Source: Paenibacillus urinalis
GTDB lineage: Bacteria > Bacillota > Bacilli > Paenibacillales > Paenibacillaceae
DNA: 64,000 nt
NCBI RefSeq assembly: GCF_028747985.1
Contig: NZ_CP118110.1
Coordinates: 124,001-188,000 of the forward strand
Direction of reading: 5' to 3'
Shown: one piece after another, positions 14,552-23,095 of the stretch
Layout: each line of letters starts with the position of its first letter
How positions within the stretch are numbered: position 1 is the stretch's first letter
The notes under the pieces: generated by a model
The model's input: only the letters and a program-made list of their open reading frames with translations
Database searches by the model: none
Told to the model about the DNA's origin: nothing
Made by a program: the position numbers and the translations under genes

Positions 14552-16486
14552 CTAGAGTAAAGGGCTGGGTAAACCAGCCCCTCCTCATCAAACCGTACGT
14601 GAGGTTTTCCCTCATACGGCTTTCCGATGTTCGTCATTCATGTGCATACAGATTACAAAAGCGTTTTGAGTCCACATTGACTCGCCATGTTCCTCACTTC
14701 TTGGACTGCACTTTGCCACCGAGAACGTTGTCTTTTCTTTGCATACCACTTTGCCAAACGCAGCACAATGTACCAATCTAACTTCGCCATTTTTCGTTGG
14801 CTGTAGGACGTGTGGTAGTAATTGCGCCACCCCTGAATCTTCGGATTCAGCCAACCTATGTGCTCCGCGAGTGACTTGTGTCTTTGGCTGGACGGAGCTA
14901 AGCGCTCTTTTACCACTTCCCGGATGCGTTCCTCCGCTTTACTGCACAGCCACTGCTGCGTGGTGTAGTACACTCTTCCGGAGGATGTCTCAGCTTTCGT
15001 CTTGCGATGATGCATGCCTAGAAAATCAAACCCTTCTTCTCCTGTCCATAATCCTACGATCCGCGTTTTCGTCGGATGCAAGGTCAGTTCCAGACGCTCC
15101 ATAATCGCACGTATGAGTGCATACGCCCGATCTGCATCTTTCTTCGTTTTGCATACGACAACGAAGTCATCCGCGTAACGCGTAAGTTCCCCATTTTCAC
15201 TGCCATGTCGTTCCCACAGAATATCAAAATAATTCAAATAGATATTCGCTAGCAGGGGGGATATCACACCACCTTGTGGTGTACCCAGATCGGATCGCCT
15301 GATCTTTCCTTCCTCCATCACTCCCGCGTTCAGCCACTTCCTTACCAGCTTCAGGACGCGCCTGTCGCTGATTCGCATCTCTACCAGTTTCATCAGTTTC
15401 TCTTGGTTGATGTTGTCGAAGTAACCTTGGATGTCGACGTCGACCACCCAATTTCCTTTTCGGTTGCAGGCTTTTCGGATTCGGTCCAGTGCCCCTTTCG
15501 CACTTCGTTTTGGACGGAACCCAAATGAGGATTCCTGAAAGTCCGCTTCAAAGATCGGTTCCATGACCAGTTTCGCTGCCATCTGGATGACGCGGTCTCG
15601 GACGGTTGGGATGCCCAGCGGTCTTTGCTTCCCGTCTTTCTTCGGAATGTAGTGCCGGCGGACGGGCTGTGGATGGTATTTGTTTTCCTTCAAGTGTCGT
15701 TGGCATTCGTACAGGAAAAACGCTTCTCCCTTTTCCTCAATATCCGAAAATGTTTCTCCATCGACGCCAGCCGATCCTTTGTTAGCTCGTACTCTCCGCC
15801 AGGCTTCCTCTAATACATCCATTCGATAGACCTTGTCGTACAACGCGTGGAATCTGCGCTTTTTGTTTTCCTTGGCCGCATGACCTAGTTTCTTCTGGAG
15901 TTGTTGAACGTTTTCCTTTGGTGTCGTTAGCCGTTTGGCATTCACTAATTCGTACCTCCTAAAAAAAAACATGAACAAAGCAGGGCTCCTTCCCTCCTGC
16001 AGGTTGTGTTGTCCTGCAGTTCCTCAGTACTACGAGCCCCTCGGACTCCCTTCCTGCAAGTAGATCATTTCATCTTTTGGACTTATAGACCACTTTGTTA
16101 CGGTTTCAAAAAAAAAAAAAAAAAAAATCCGTGCAGGGGAGGGTCTCCCCAGTTCACTGCATCTTCTTTCATATCATGCCGATCCCCTTACGCCGGAGGA
16201 TTCTTCACTGCCGCTCCAAGTTCTTAGCAGTTTCCGTGGCCTTCACCCATTAAGCCGGGGTTCGGCTTCCCCTTGTCCCTCTTGCGAGGCCTCTTTGACG
16301 ACGCGGCAGGATTCACTTGATGTTACGGCCTGAAATATTGCTCGCTCTGTCTCCGACAGATACTTTTGTCGATACGCTTCTACGCACAGTTTTCACCGTA
16401 CATAGGTATCCTAGCTACACAGGGGCTTGGCCCCTCCTGTGACTGGACTTTCACCAGCTAGAAGATGCGTGCTTAGCTGGGCACGC
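14552..16486 (-). mobile_element. Group II intron (bacterial class C), copy 1
   Basis: The 1,935-base element lies on the minus strand inside the interspersed repeat; removing it restores CCCGTTAGCTTAACG. It encodes a reverse transcriptase and contains a domain V-like hairpin (14591-14624: AGCCGTATGAGGGAAAACCT..CGTACGGTTT) and a domain VI-like stem next to its 3' end. On the intron's strand it lies just after a terminator hairpin, the hallmark of class C introns. It carries a 20-base A tract (16108-16127) and about 146 bases that copy 2 lacks. Confidence 0.9.
14653..15945 (-). CDS. ltrA: Group II intron reverse transcriptase/maturase
   Basis: I chose GTG 15945 because AGGAGG lies nine bases upstream; an earlier ATG (15978) is in front of that site. 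The protein has the RT palm and finger blocks ([50 protein letters not shown]), the catalytic YADD in [12 protein letters not shown], and a maturase domain X ([13 protein letters not shown]). It lacks a C-terminal HNH endonuclease, as expected for class C introns, which insert using terminator hairpins. It should aid intron splicing and retrohoming. The frame is intact, unlike copy 2. Confidence 0.93.
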   Translation of the reverse strand: MNAKRLTTPKENVQQLQKKLGHAAKENKKRRFHALYDKVYRMDVLEEAWRRVRANKGSAGVDGETFSDIEEKGEAFFLYECQRHLKENKYHPQPVRRHYIPKKDGKQRPLGIPTVRDRVIQMAAKLVMEPIFEADFQESSFGFRPKRSAKGALDRIRKACNRKGNWVVDVDIQGYFDNINQEKLMKLVEMRISDRRVLKLVRKWLNAGVMEEGKIRRSDLGTPQGGVISPLLANIYLNYFDILWERHGSENGELTRYADDFVVVCKTKKDADRAYALIRAIMERLELTLHPTKTRIVGLWTGEEGFDFLGMHHRKTKAETSSGRVYYTTQQWLCSKAEERIREVVKERLAPSSQRHKSLAEHIGWLNPKIQGWRNYYHTSYSQRKMAKLDWYIVLRLAKWYAKKRQRSRWQSAVQEVRNMASQCGLKTLL

Positions 16487-16571
16487 GCTTAACGAAAAAT
16501 GGAGCAGCTGCCAATCGGCAAACTGCTCCTTGTTTTTTTGGACTAACGTGTTTACCGTTAGTTCATTAAAC
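16487..16571. repeat. Interspersed terminator-like repeat, split by intron copy 1
   Basis: The left part CTAACCTGCCCGTTA ends at 14551 and the right part resumes here with GCTTAACGAAAAATGGAGCA. The hairpin GGAGCAGCTGCC..GGCAAACTGCTCC and the arm GTTTACCGTTAGTTCATTAA follow. It lies after the MORN-protein gene and can serve as its terminator. Confidence 0.85.
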
Positions 16572-16608
16572 GTACCATGTCTGTATAGTGATTAAATCAC
16601 TTTCTTCA

Positions 16609-17511
16609 CTAATCAGTGATTAAAGGCTTTCTTTGGTTAAGCTGATCTTTATTAAAGACTAACTCCCCACGTGTCCAAAATCCTTTTTGCACATATCCAT
16701 CCCGATGAATTTTGGTCCCATAGCCATGTTCTAAATTATCTACCCAACCGCCTTCATAAACAGTACCATCATTCCATTTATATATTCCGTTTCCATCGTA
16801 CAGCCCATCTTTCCATTCTCCACGATAAAAATCACCATTTGCGTATTCTTTAACACCAAAACCATATTCCTTATCATTAAACCATTGTCCTTCATATTTT
16901 GATCCATCTGACCAACGATACACCCCGGTTCCACATTTTAATCCGTTCATCATTTGCCCGAGGTAAGTTTCACCTGATTCATATTCAATACATATTTGAT
17001 TCTCCTTTACACTTTCCCATACTCCTTCAACCCTTTTGTTGTCGATATGAATTACGGACTTTATCAAATTAGGTTTTGTCTCATGTTCAGATTGAGTAAC
17101 TACTGTTCCTATTTGGGGTTCAAGCAACAAGGGGGGCGGTACAAATTGGTCGTTTACGAAGGTTTTGTAATACCAAGCTGTCAGATCGAAAATTTCTAAA
17201 ATAAGTGTTCTCACTTTATTTTTTTCAATGAAAATAAAGCTTTCTCTAGTATCCAAGTATTCTAACTTCTTCAGCGTTGTCACCATGGAAAAAGGTAAAA
17301 TTTCAATTTCCATTAGTGCAGATAAATTAATAAAAGGCTCAGAATCATCAATTTCTACATTCTCATTTAGTAGAATCTTTTTAACGATTAACCGTCCTAT
17401 TTCTTTCAAATGATTTAAAGCTAAGATGTGGTCAAATTCTAATATATATTCAGCATGATATGCTAAAGAACAGACATCCGGCATTTCGTTTTCAAACACT
17501 TTAAAGCTCAT
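16609..17511 (-). CDS. MORN-repeat protein with an N-terminal DUF4145-like helical domain
   Basis: Residues about 10-130 are helical and resemble DUF4145 (YHAEYILEFDHILALNHLKEI..), a domain often fused to nucleases or sensors in defence genes. From about 185 to 285 there are at least four MORN repeats: YLGQMMNGLKCGTGVYRW, YEGQWFNDKEYGFGVKEY, YRGEWKDGLYDGNGIYKW, YEGGWVDNLEHGYGTKI. MORN repeats bind lipids or proteins or simply form a beta-ribbon. No signal peptide, so it should be cytosolic. GGAGGTGGAG precedes ATG. Stand-alone gene; role not known. Confidence 0.72.
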   Translation of the reverse strand: MSFKVFENEMPDVCSLAYHAEYILEFDHILALNHLKEIGRLIVKKILLNENVEIDDSEPFINLSALMEIEILPFSMVTTLKKLEYLDTRESFIFIEKNKVRTLILEIFDLTAWYYKTFVNDQFVPPPLLLEPQIGTVVTQSEHETKPNLIKSVIHIDNKRVEGVWESVKENQICIEYESGETYLGQMMNGLKCGTGVYRWSDGSKYEGQWFNDKEYGFGVKEYANGDFYRGEWKDGLYDGNGIYKWNDGTVYEGGWVDNLEHGYGTKIHRDGYVQKGFWTRGELVFNKDQLNQRKPLITD

Positions 17512-17564
17512 TCTCCACCTCCATTTTTCCCGATACTATCCAAATAACTTCTACATATACTTTC

Positions 17565-17660
17565 AACTAACCTGCCCGTTAGCTTAACAAAAATGGAACA
17601 GCTGCCAACCGGCGAACTGCTCCATGCAGTTTTGATCTACCGTTTCCCGTTAGTTTAATC
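17565..17660. repeat. Interspersed terminator-like repeat, full copy
   Basis: CTAACCTGCCCGTTAGCTTAA, hairpin GGAACAGCTGCCAACCGGCG..CTGCTCC, then TTTCCCGTTAGTTTAATC. This is the clearest unbroken copy with both arms. Confidence 0.85.
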
Positions 17661-17966
17661 CTTAAGGGGCGACAGGTATAGGTTCTTTTCTACAGGTACT
17701 TTAAGAGGAGGCGAGGGGCGACAAACCCCATTTGGTACTTAAATATCCAGATCAAAAAAATTGGTTCAGTATTCCTTTCTCTGCATTCGAAGAAGTATCC
17801 AGAGTTCCTACAAGCGATAATGTCTTTTTGGCTTGTTGTCCTTTCCTTCTTTTCATCCTGTTTAAAAAAATAATTTTTATAAAAAAATAAAACGCATGCA
17901 ACATTTTGTCTCTGAAAGTTGTTTGTAAATTTTAGCCTATTTTATCCAATATAAAAAGGAAACTAC
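17661..17966. other. Intergenic stretch, nothing recognised
   Basis: About 300 AT-rich bases between the repeat and the broken metalloprotease gene. I see no open frame with a ribosome binding site and no strong hairpin. Confidence 0.5.
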
Positions 17967-18505
17967 ATGCCCAAGCTTTCTAAATTAAATTACTAACAAC
18001 AGCTCTATTATCTTTTTCGGCTGCTACTCTCGTTTCTGGTGCAGTTTTCGCAGCAGATGAATATGTCACAAAACATACTCTCTCAAGCAGTTCTGTAGAC
18101 AACAAAGAAATTAGATGGGATGGTTACACAAGGTATGAAACCGCATGGTCATTTGCAGTTAAACTCTAAAAAGATCAGGGAAGAGTCAACGTAGCTAAAG
18201 ATACTTTAGCCCAAATTGAAGACCTCACACTCTTCGATTTTCATTATCCGTCAGAAACTTTCACTGCCATTTGGGTTCCTAGAACAGGTGCTGACGAAAT
18301 TCATTTCAATATTGATAACATGGAGAAACCCGGAAGAACAGATAATCACAATAAGAAAACGGCATCTCACGAACTTGGCCACGCTTTAGGGGTTAGCGAC
18401 CATTATGAAGACACGTACAGTACACAAATCATGTATGGGTTTGCTTCTAGTACAACAACACTTAAAACACACGAAATCAGCGATTACCGTTCTAAAAACC
18501 CTTAA
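17967..18505 (+). pseudogene. Matrixin-type metalloprotease, frameshifted and with a nonsense codon
   Basis: ATG 17967 begins PKLSKLNY then stops; from 17993 another frame continues LTTALLSFSAATLVSGAVFA, a signal peptide, then ADEYVTKHTLSSSSVD. An in-frame TAA (18167) interrupts VKL/KDQGRV. The last part is intact: ASHELGHALGVSDHYED with the zinc motif HExxHxxG, and TQIMYGF as Met-turn. It is a relative of the protease at 10568-11170. Two independent lesions make loss of function likely. Confidence 0.75.
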
Positions 18506-18522
18506 ACAAGGAGGAGAATGAT

Positions 18523-18699
18523 ATGATGAAGAAAGTCATTATTGCAGGTTCTGTACTGGCAGGCGTTCTATTCTGTACCTTTCTAGTTACTGAAATCATG
18601 CCAAAGCAGGAACCAGTGCATTTTAAGCTGCGACCTTTCTTCGTTACCTACCGTTATGATCCGTCTCGTTTACAGCGCTCACTGAACCAAACCGAATGA
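18523..18699 (+). CDS. Small exported or membrane-anchored protein, 58 aa
   Basis: AAGGAGGAG lies seven bases before ATG 18523. The product starts MMKKVIIAGSVLAGVLFCTF, a signal or single membrane anchor, and continues with a short basic tail (FKLRPFFVTYRYDPSRLQRS). It directly follows the broken metalloprotease gene by 17 bases and was probably its operon partner. It is too short for usual gene callers. Function unknown. Confidence 0.55.
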   Translation: MMKKVIIAGSVLAGVLFCTFLVTEIMPKQEPVHFKLRPFFVTYRYDPSRLQRSLNQTE

Positions 18700-18808
18700 A
18701 TTTATATCCTCAATAATCAGTCTAGCTTGCGGAGAAGATTATAATTCACATTTCTATCAATGATGACTTAAAGTCATTGATGTTACAAGCTTTCACTTAG
18801 ATATATTT

Positions 18809-19681
18809 TTAGGTACAGTTGATAATCAGAATTATTATTCCCATAATTAATGGCGTGATCAAAGAGATAAGAATCGTATGTTTATCTAAAATAGGAATGA
18901 TCAGCTTAGTATCAGGAGTGAGAATCTGTTGTAGACGATAATTTATAGCTACATGAGCAAGATGCACACCTTTAAATAGTGGTTCACTTTTATGCTCCTT
19001 GATCAAATTCAATAAAACGTTTCCTATCTGTCTTGTACTCTTCATCTGTTCTATTACATATTGATCTGCTTTTAATTCCATTTGGATTTCATAGTAGTTA
19101 ACTAAACTTTTTATCACCGGTAGAAAAACATAACATTCAGAGAGTATTTTTAAAAGAACCGTATAAAAGGGATGTCGTTTAAAACAATGATAGTATTCGT
19201 GATAAATGATTGCCCTGATTTCCTCATCATTAAACTGATCTAACAGACTTGTGGAAAGGATAATGTCGGATTTGAAGAATCCAGCTGACATTGCTATTTT
19301 GTTTTGATTTGATATCACTTTTATTTTTATATTTAATGACTTGTATCTTTCTGAGTACTCAGTAGATAAATCCAACTCCTCCATTTGGAAAAAGAGTTCC
19401 TTCATACCCTTATAGCGAAAATATTGATTAAATACTTGATAACCAAGCGTAAAAACTGAAAAGGTGATAAAAGCATTAATGATCATTTCGGCAGTTACAT
19501 GATTAACAAATACATCTGTAAATGTAGCTTGAAGCAATAGAATTATATTATGGTTACTTGGCACATCTTGAAGTTGATGGTATATAACATAGCCCATCTG
19601 AAAAAGAACCAAACTGCAAATAGCTATCCCTACTCCTACTGCCCGCTTTGGATCAAACAGTATTTTCGAATAACTATTCAT
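18809..19681 (-). CDS. BlaR1/MecR1-like M56 membrane metalloprotease
   Basis: The 290 residues hold four or five membrane helices and the zinc motif HEYYH (IRAIIYHEYYHCFKRHP near 160), with a second conserved acidic segment MELKADQYVIEQM. This is the peptidase M56 core of BlaR1/MecR1, but there is no C-terminal penicillin-binding sensor, so the signal it senses is not a beta-lactam by that route. It overlaps the blaI-like gene by eight bases and should act by triggering cleavage or release of that repressor. Confidence 0.85.
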   Translation of the reverse strand: MNSYSKILFDPKRAVGVGIAICSLVLFQMGYVIYHQLQDVPSNHNIILLLQATFTDVFVNHVTAEMIINAFITFSVFTLGYQVFNQYFRYKGMKELFFQMEELDLSTEYSERYKSLNIKIKVISNQNKIAMSAGFFKSDIILSTSLLDQFNDEEIRAIIYHEYYHCFKRHPFYTVLLKILSECYVFLPVIKSLVNYYEIQMELKADQYVIEQMKSTRQIGNVLLNLIKEHKSEPLFKGVHLAHVAINYRLQQILTPDTKLIIPILDKHTILISLITPLIMGIIILIINCT

Positions 19682-20096
19682 TTTTCAGTTCCTTCAATTT
19701 GTTCTCTAATTGTTGAATTAAATCAGGATCCGCTTTGTCTAGACTATCAATTAAATTACGAACCATATATGAGCCAAAATCAGCAATTAGTCCATTAGTA
19801 ACCGCTTGGGTTTGCTCCTGGATAAATTCTTCTTTTGTTGTGGGGGCAGAAAAATAAGTTAATCTTGTTCTGCCCCTGCCACTTGATTCCTTTATTAAAT
19901 ATTCTTTATCAGTTAGTCTTGTCATAACTGTCATGACTGCGTTCAGTGAGATAGGGGATTCAGCGTTTATTAATTCATGAACTTGTTTAATCGTCATTTT
20001 CCCGTTGCTCCACAATATCTCCATTATTTTAGCCTCTAACGAACCAAAAAATTTATTGATACCTTCTTCATCTAGATGGAATCTCTTTACTCGCAT
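19674..20096 (-). CDS. BlaI/MecI/CopY family transcriptional repressor
   Basis: The 140-residue winged-helix protein has the family signature: SLEAKIMEILWSNGKMTIKQ then NAVMTVMTRLTDKEYLIKES, with a helical dimer domain at the C-terminus. It lacks the CxC..CxC tail of copper-sensing CopY. BlaI proteins bind ACTACA/TGTAGT-type dyads; such a dyad (20151-20165) lies 55 bases upstream and near-identical ones lie before ctaG and the FixH-like gene. The M56 protease gene overlaps its end, so release of repression is likely proteolytic. Confidence 0.88.
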   Translation of the reverse strand: MRVKRFHLDEEGINKFFGSLEAKIMEILWSNGKMTIKQVHELINAESPISLNAVMTVMTRLTDKEYLIKESSGRGRTRLTYFSAPTTKEEFIQEQTQAVTNGLIADFGSYMVRNLIDSLDKADPDLIQQLENKLKELKNE

Positions 20097-20150
20097 ATTT
20101 TCGCTACCTCTTTCAGAAGAGTTTCATTTATTTCTAAATTAATGTTTCTA

Positions 20151-20165
20151 ACTACAAACTATAGT
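20151..20165. promoter_or_regulatory. BlaI-type operator A (autoregulation)
   Basis: ACTACAAACTATAGT. The same 15-base frame, ACTACAAnnnRTAGT, occurs at 32743 and 33404. Position upstream of the blaI-like gene fits autorepression. Confidence 0.65.
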
Positions 20166-20240
20166 TTAAACTATTTTAAGTCGTATGCCAATTTAACTTA
20201 GCAGCACAATACTATATAAGATCCATTTCCCAAATATAAT

Positions 20241-20282
20241 AAAAGTGCGTTACAAGAGATCCCACTCTTGTAACGCACTTTA
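20241..20282. terminator. Bidirectional terminator
   Basis: AAAAGTGCGTTACAAGAG pairs perfectly with CTCTTGTAACGCACTTT around six bases. It ends the M23 peptidase gene on the minus strand. Confidence 0.9.
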
Positions 20283-20390
20283 TGACCTATACTGAGTAAA
20301 ATAATTCCTACCTTTGATCCTATTAATACGAATCATTATTATACCAAGAAACTTTTTTTGGATTAATTTACGCTACTATTCCAACCTGCT

Positions 20391-21683
20391 CTATAAATAA
20401 CTCAATGGATTTTGTGGAGTTCCATTTACACGTACTTCAAAGTGCAAATGTGGACCTGTTGAATTCCCAGTTGAGCCCACTTCAGCGATTTTTTGACCGC
20501 GGGATACAGATTCGCCTTCTTTTACTAGAGTACCATTCTCTCTGATGTGAGGATATAGTGTCCATAAACCATCTCCATGATCAACGATAACTGTATTACC
20601 ATATCCACCATACCACTCTGCCATAATGACCACACCTTCTTCTGCTGCATAAATACTCGTACCCTGAGGGGCAGCGAAATCTGTCCCATTATGCATTTTC
20701 CCTACCTCACCTGTTATAGGGTGAACACGTGGACCAAAGTTAGAGGAAATGATTGCACCTTGAATCGGCATTCCTAGCACTCCACCTCCGTTGGAAGAAC
20801 TGCTGGAGCTCGATTTAGTATTGGAGCTAGAAACCTTTTGCAGTGTTTTTTTTCTCTCTGCCTCTTCTGCAGCGGCTTTCGCCTTCGCAGCTCTTGCAGC
20901 CTGCTCTTCTTTCAACGCATTTTTTTCCTGAACCAGTTCCGACCGTTTTGACGCAATTTCAACCAACATTTGATCTTGCTTATCACTGAGTTCACTTTGT
21001 GTTTCAATCTCTTTCTCATATCCAGCAATCAGCTTCTGCTTTTCTTGCTCTTTACTAGCTAGCTCCGCTTTATGAGCTTTCTTCTCTGCGTATAGCCGTT
21101 TATGCTCTGTATACTGCTTATCAAGTTGCTGTTTCTTCTCTACAACAAGCTGCTTATCTTTCTTGTGTTCAACTAATAGATTTTGGTCTTGGTCTACTAT
21201 CATTTTTAAAGAATCCATACGCTGTAGAAAATCGGTGAGGCTTGTAGATGATAACAATACATCCAAATAGGAAACTGTACCATCCGTGTACATCAAACGT
21301 ACTCGGGATTCTAGTAAGTCCTCACGAGCAGCAATCCTCTCTTCTGCAGCTTGTAATTCTTTTTTTGTATTGCGTAAGTTTTCTTCCGTTGTTTCAATAT
21401 TGTAGGAGACAGTTGCAAGCTCATTGCTTACGTTATCTATTTGCTTCATGATGCTCTTCAAATATGTTTCTTGCTTTTGCTTATAGTAAACGGCTTCCTG
21501 CTTTTTCTTTTCAGCTTTTTCCTGCTCTGATGTTGCCGAATTAGACTGTTGTTCGAGCTTTTCCAACTCATTATCAATATCACTGATGCTTGACGCTGCA
21601 TGACTATAAGCAGGGCTAAGAATAGTGGCTGTAATCAAACTTATTGCAAGTGCAGTTGCTGTCTTTTTCAACTTAATTCCCAT
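20391..21683 (-). CDS. M23 peptidoglycan endopeptidase with N-terminal coiled coil (EnvC-like)
   Basis: After a signal peptide (KKTATALAISLITATIL..AYSHAA) comes a long coiled coil (about 35-270, rich in Glu/Lys/Gln). A Ser/Asn linker leads to a LytM domain with HNGTDFAAPQGTSIYA (HxxxD), and HLHFEVRVNG near the C-terminus supplies the HxH motif, so all zinc ligands are present. Such proteins cleave peptide cross-bridges in the cell wall during growth or division. It is encoded alone and ended by a strong terminator. ATG 21683 has a weak GGGATGG-like site upstream. Confidence 0.9.
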   Translation of the reverse strand: MGIKLKKTATALAISLITATILSPAYSHAASSISDIDNELEKLEQQSNSATSEQEKAEKKKQEAVYYKQKQETYLKSIMKQIDNVSNELATVSYNIETTEENLRNTKKELQAAEERIAAREDLLESRVRLMYTDGTVSYLDVLLSSTSLTDFLQRMDSLKMIVDQDQNLLVEHKKDKQLVVEKKQQLDKQYTEHKRLYAEKKAHKAELASKEQEKQKLIAGYEKEIETQSELSDKQDQMLVEIASKRSELVQEKNALKEEQAARAAKAKAAAEEAERKKTLQKVSSSNTKSSSSSSSNGGGVLGMPIQGAIISSNFGPRVHPITGEVGKMHNGTDFAAPQGTSIYAAEEGVVIMAEWYGGYGNTVIVDHGDGLWTLYPHIRENGTLVKEGESVSRGQKIAEVGSTGNSTGPHLHFEVRVNGTPQNPLSYL

Positions 21684-22196
21684 CCTTGTACATATTTTTA
21701 AATTCGAATTTTGTCTTTCATTGAGATAAATGGCCTTAAGATTAATAGAGAGATGACGCTACTTGTCCTAAATCGCCTCAAAGTTACTAAAACCCCTAAA
21801 ATATTGCCATATATGTATTCGAGATATGGCGAATTATTAAAATTTTGTTACCTTACATAATGTAGTTTATTTCACTCTACCTTGTCAACTCTTGGAGACG
21901 ACAAATAAAGAGAGATTATCAATTTATCTGACAGCAAAGAAGACTAAGAACGTTAAATTTCTTATTAGAGGCTCTCTATGTAGCTTCACTTTCAAAACCG
22001 CTCTTAGACACATTCCCTCCATTCAAAGGCGCCTTAAACACAAAAAAACCGTCGATCTTTTCATCAGATTAACGGCTTCAAAAATTCAATTTTTTAACAT
22101 ATGTTTCGACTGCTTTTTGGAGCATCTTATGCTTATCACTTGGATTGTTCATAATAAGCATCGCAACTTTTTGTGGTGAGTCATCGATTGATTTCT
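21684..22196. other. Intergenic stretch with a weak terminator
   Basis: About 510 bases. On the minus strand an imperfect hairpin (GCCGTTAATC..GATCGACGG) followed by TTTTTTTG at 22040-22075 could end the lipoprotein transcript. A minus-strand frame between it and 22196 reads SIDDSPQKVAMLIMNNPSD and KAVETYVKKLNFEAVN, perhaps the tail of a lost gene. Nothing else recognised. Confidence 0.4.
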
Positions 22197-22532
22197 TTAT
22201 TCTTTTAATTTAAATATCTTCATTTCTTTAGATGATTCATACTCTATTCCTAACTCACTATTGTCTAATTCATATATCTTTGTGCCAACATCAAATTCAT
22301 TTGAAGAAAGATTGGAAGTTACCGGGCCTTCAGGTTTAGTTTTTTGCTGAACACTAGCAACTATTTTTTTGTTAGGGAAATTGGCAGAAGATTCAACTCT
22401 AGTTCCAATGTATTGTTTATCATTATAAATGAGTAAAGAAGCATTAGAAGAAGACTCATCTGCTCGATTAGAACAACTTATCATTAAGAGGAGTATGAAT
22501 GTTAAAGGGTATAATAGTTTAGCGATTCTCAT
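22197..22532 (-). CDS. Putative lipoprotein, 111 aa
   Basis: The N-terminus LLYPLTFILLLMISCSN ends in the lipobox MISC, giving a mature lipoprotein anchored at Cys20. A short extracellular domain follows (LLIYNDKQYIGTRVE, SSNEFDVGTKIYELDNSELG), reminiscent of small Bacillales lipoproteins with a 'DKQYIGT' strand. It lies 23 bases after the truncated secreted-protein gene and was part of its operon, which has lost its promoter to IS30. AGGGAGGG precedes ATG. Confidence 0.65.
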   Translation of the reverse strand: MRIAKLLYPLTFILLLMISCSNRADESSSNASLLIYNDKQYIGTRVESSANFPNKKIVASVQQKTKPEGPVTSNLSSNEFDVGTKIYELDNSELGIEYESSKEMKIFKLKE

Positions 22533-22555
22533 GAGGAACCCTCCCTTCTTATCAG

Positions 22556-23095
22556 TTAGTTATCTGATATTAAAACTTCAAGTACTTCAGTAATTAAATT
22601 ATTTTGTGTTACAGAAGTGAAGCTCCTTGCACTCTCGTCGTACTCAAATTTTCCGCTAGGTCCTCCCACCATGATATAAGTATCCTCTATAGGCTCATCA
22701 AGAAATAAGATGTATTCATTTCCAATTTCCATAAGAGGATGATTATAATAGGAGTCTTCTAAGCGCCCGTCTTGTAAGACTTTTATATATTTCGCTGTAG
22801 AATCTTCATTACTCTTATAAACGTCTGTTACCTTAAATTGGAATTCAGTTATTGGTGTATCTTTGCCGTTCAGAAAAGTTCTGTTAACTTTATCAGGAAC
22901 TCCTTTTACAATTAGAGAAGCCTTTTCTTCAACAGTATCTGTAGAAAAGGAAGGGAATGTAGCATGCTTTGTTACAGTTTCTTTTTCTACATTTTGAGTT
23001 TGTTTATTTATAGACTGGCCTGGTTGTTCCACTAGGATGTAAGATGTCAATAAAAAGGATAAACCAGTAGATATAAGTACTAATTTTTTATTGGT
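22556..23095 (-). pseudogene. Secreted protein decapitated by IS30 (relative of the lipoprotein at 11187)
   Basis: The minus-strand frame is open up to the IS30 edge and begins there TNKKLVLISTGLSFLLTSYI, a signal peptide lacking its start codon; the ATG was probably the codon at the insertion point. The body has ASLIVKGVPDKVNRTF, DVYKSNEDSTAKYIKVLQD and IGNEYILFLDEPIED, matching the lipoprotein at 11187-11810. TTG 23050 could act as an internal start but would remove most of the signal peptide. The domain itself is intact. Confidence 0.6.

Noticed and set aside
14739..15104. 121-codon plus-strand frame inside intron copy 1 (also 39665-40030)
   Set aside because: It is the antisense of the reverse transcriptase gene, has no ribosome binding site and no recognisable protein features.
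16108..16127. 20-base A tract read as evidence of an assembly artefact or vector tail
   Set aside because: Flanking sequence on both sides is intron-like and the repeat frame closes correctly, so there is no need for an artefact; kept as part of the intron finding.
21892..22179. 95-codon plus-strand frame
   Set aside because: No ribosome binding site; composition not protein-like. The opposite strand reads more like a lost gene end and carries the probable terminator.
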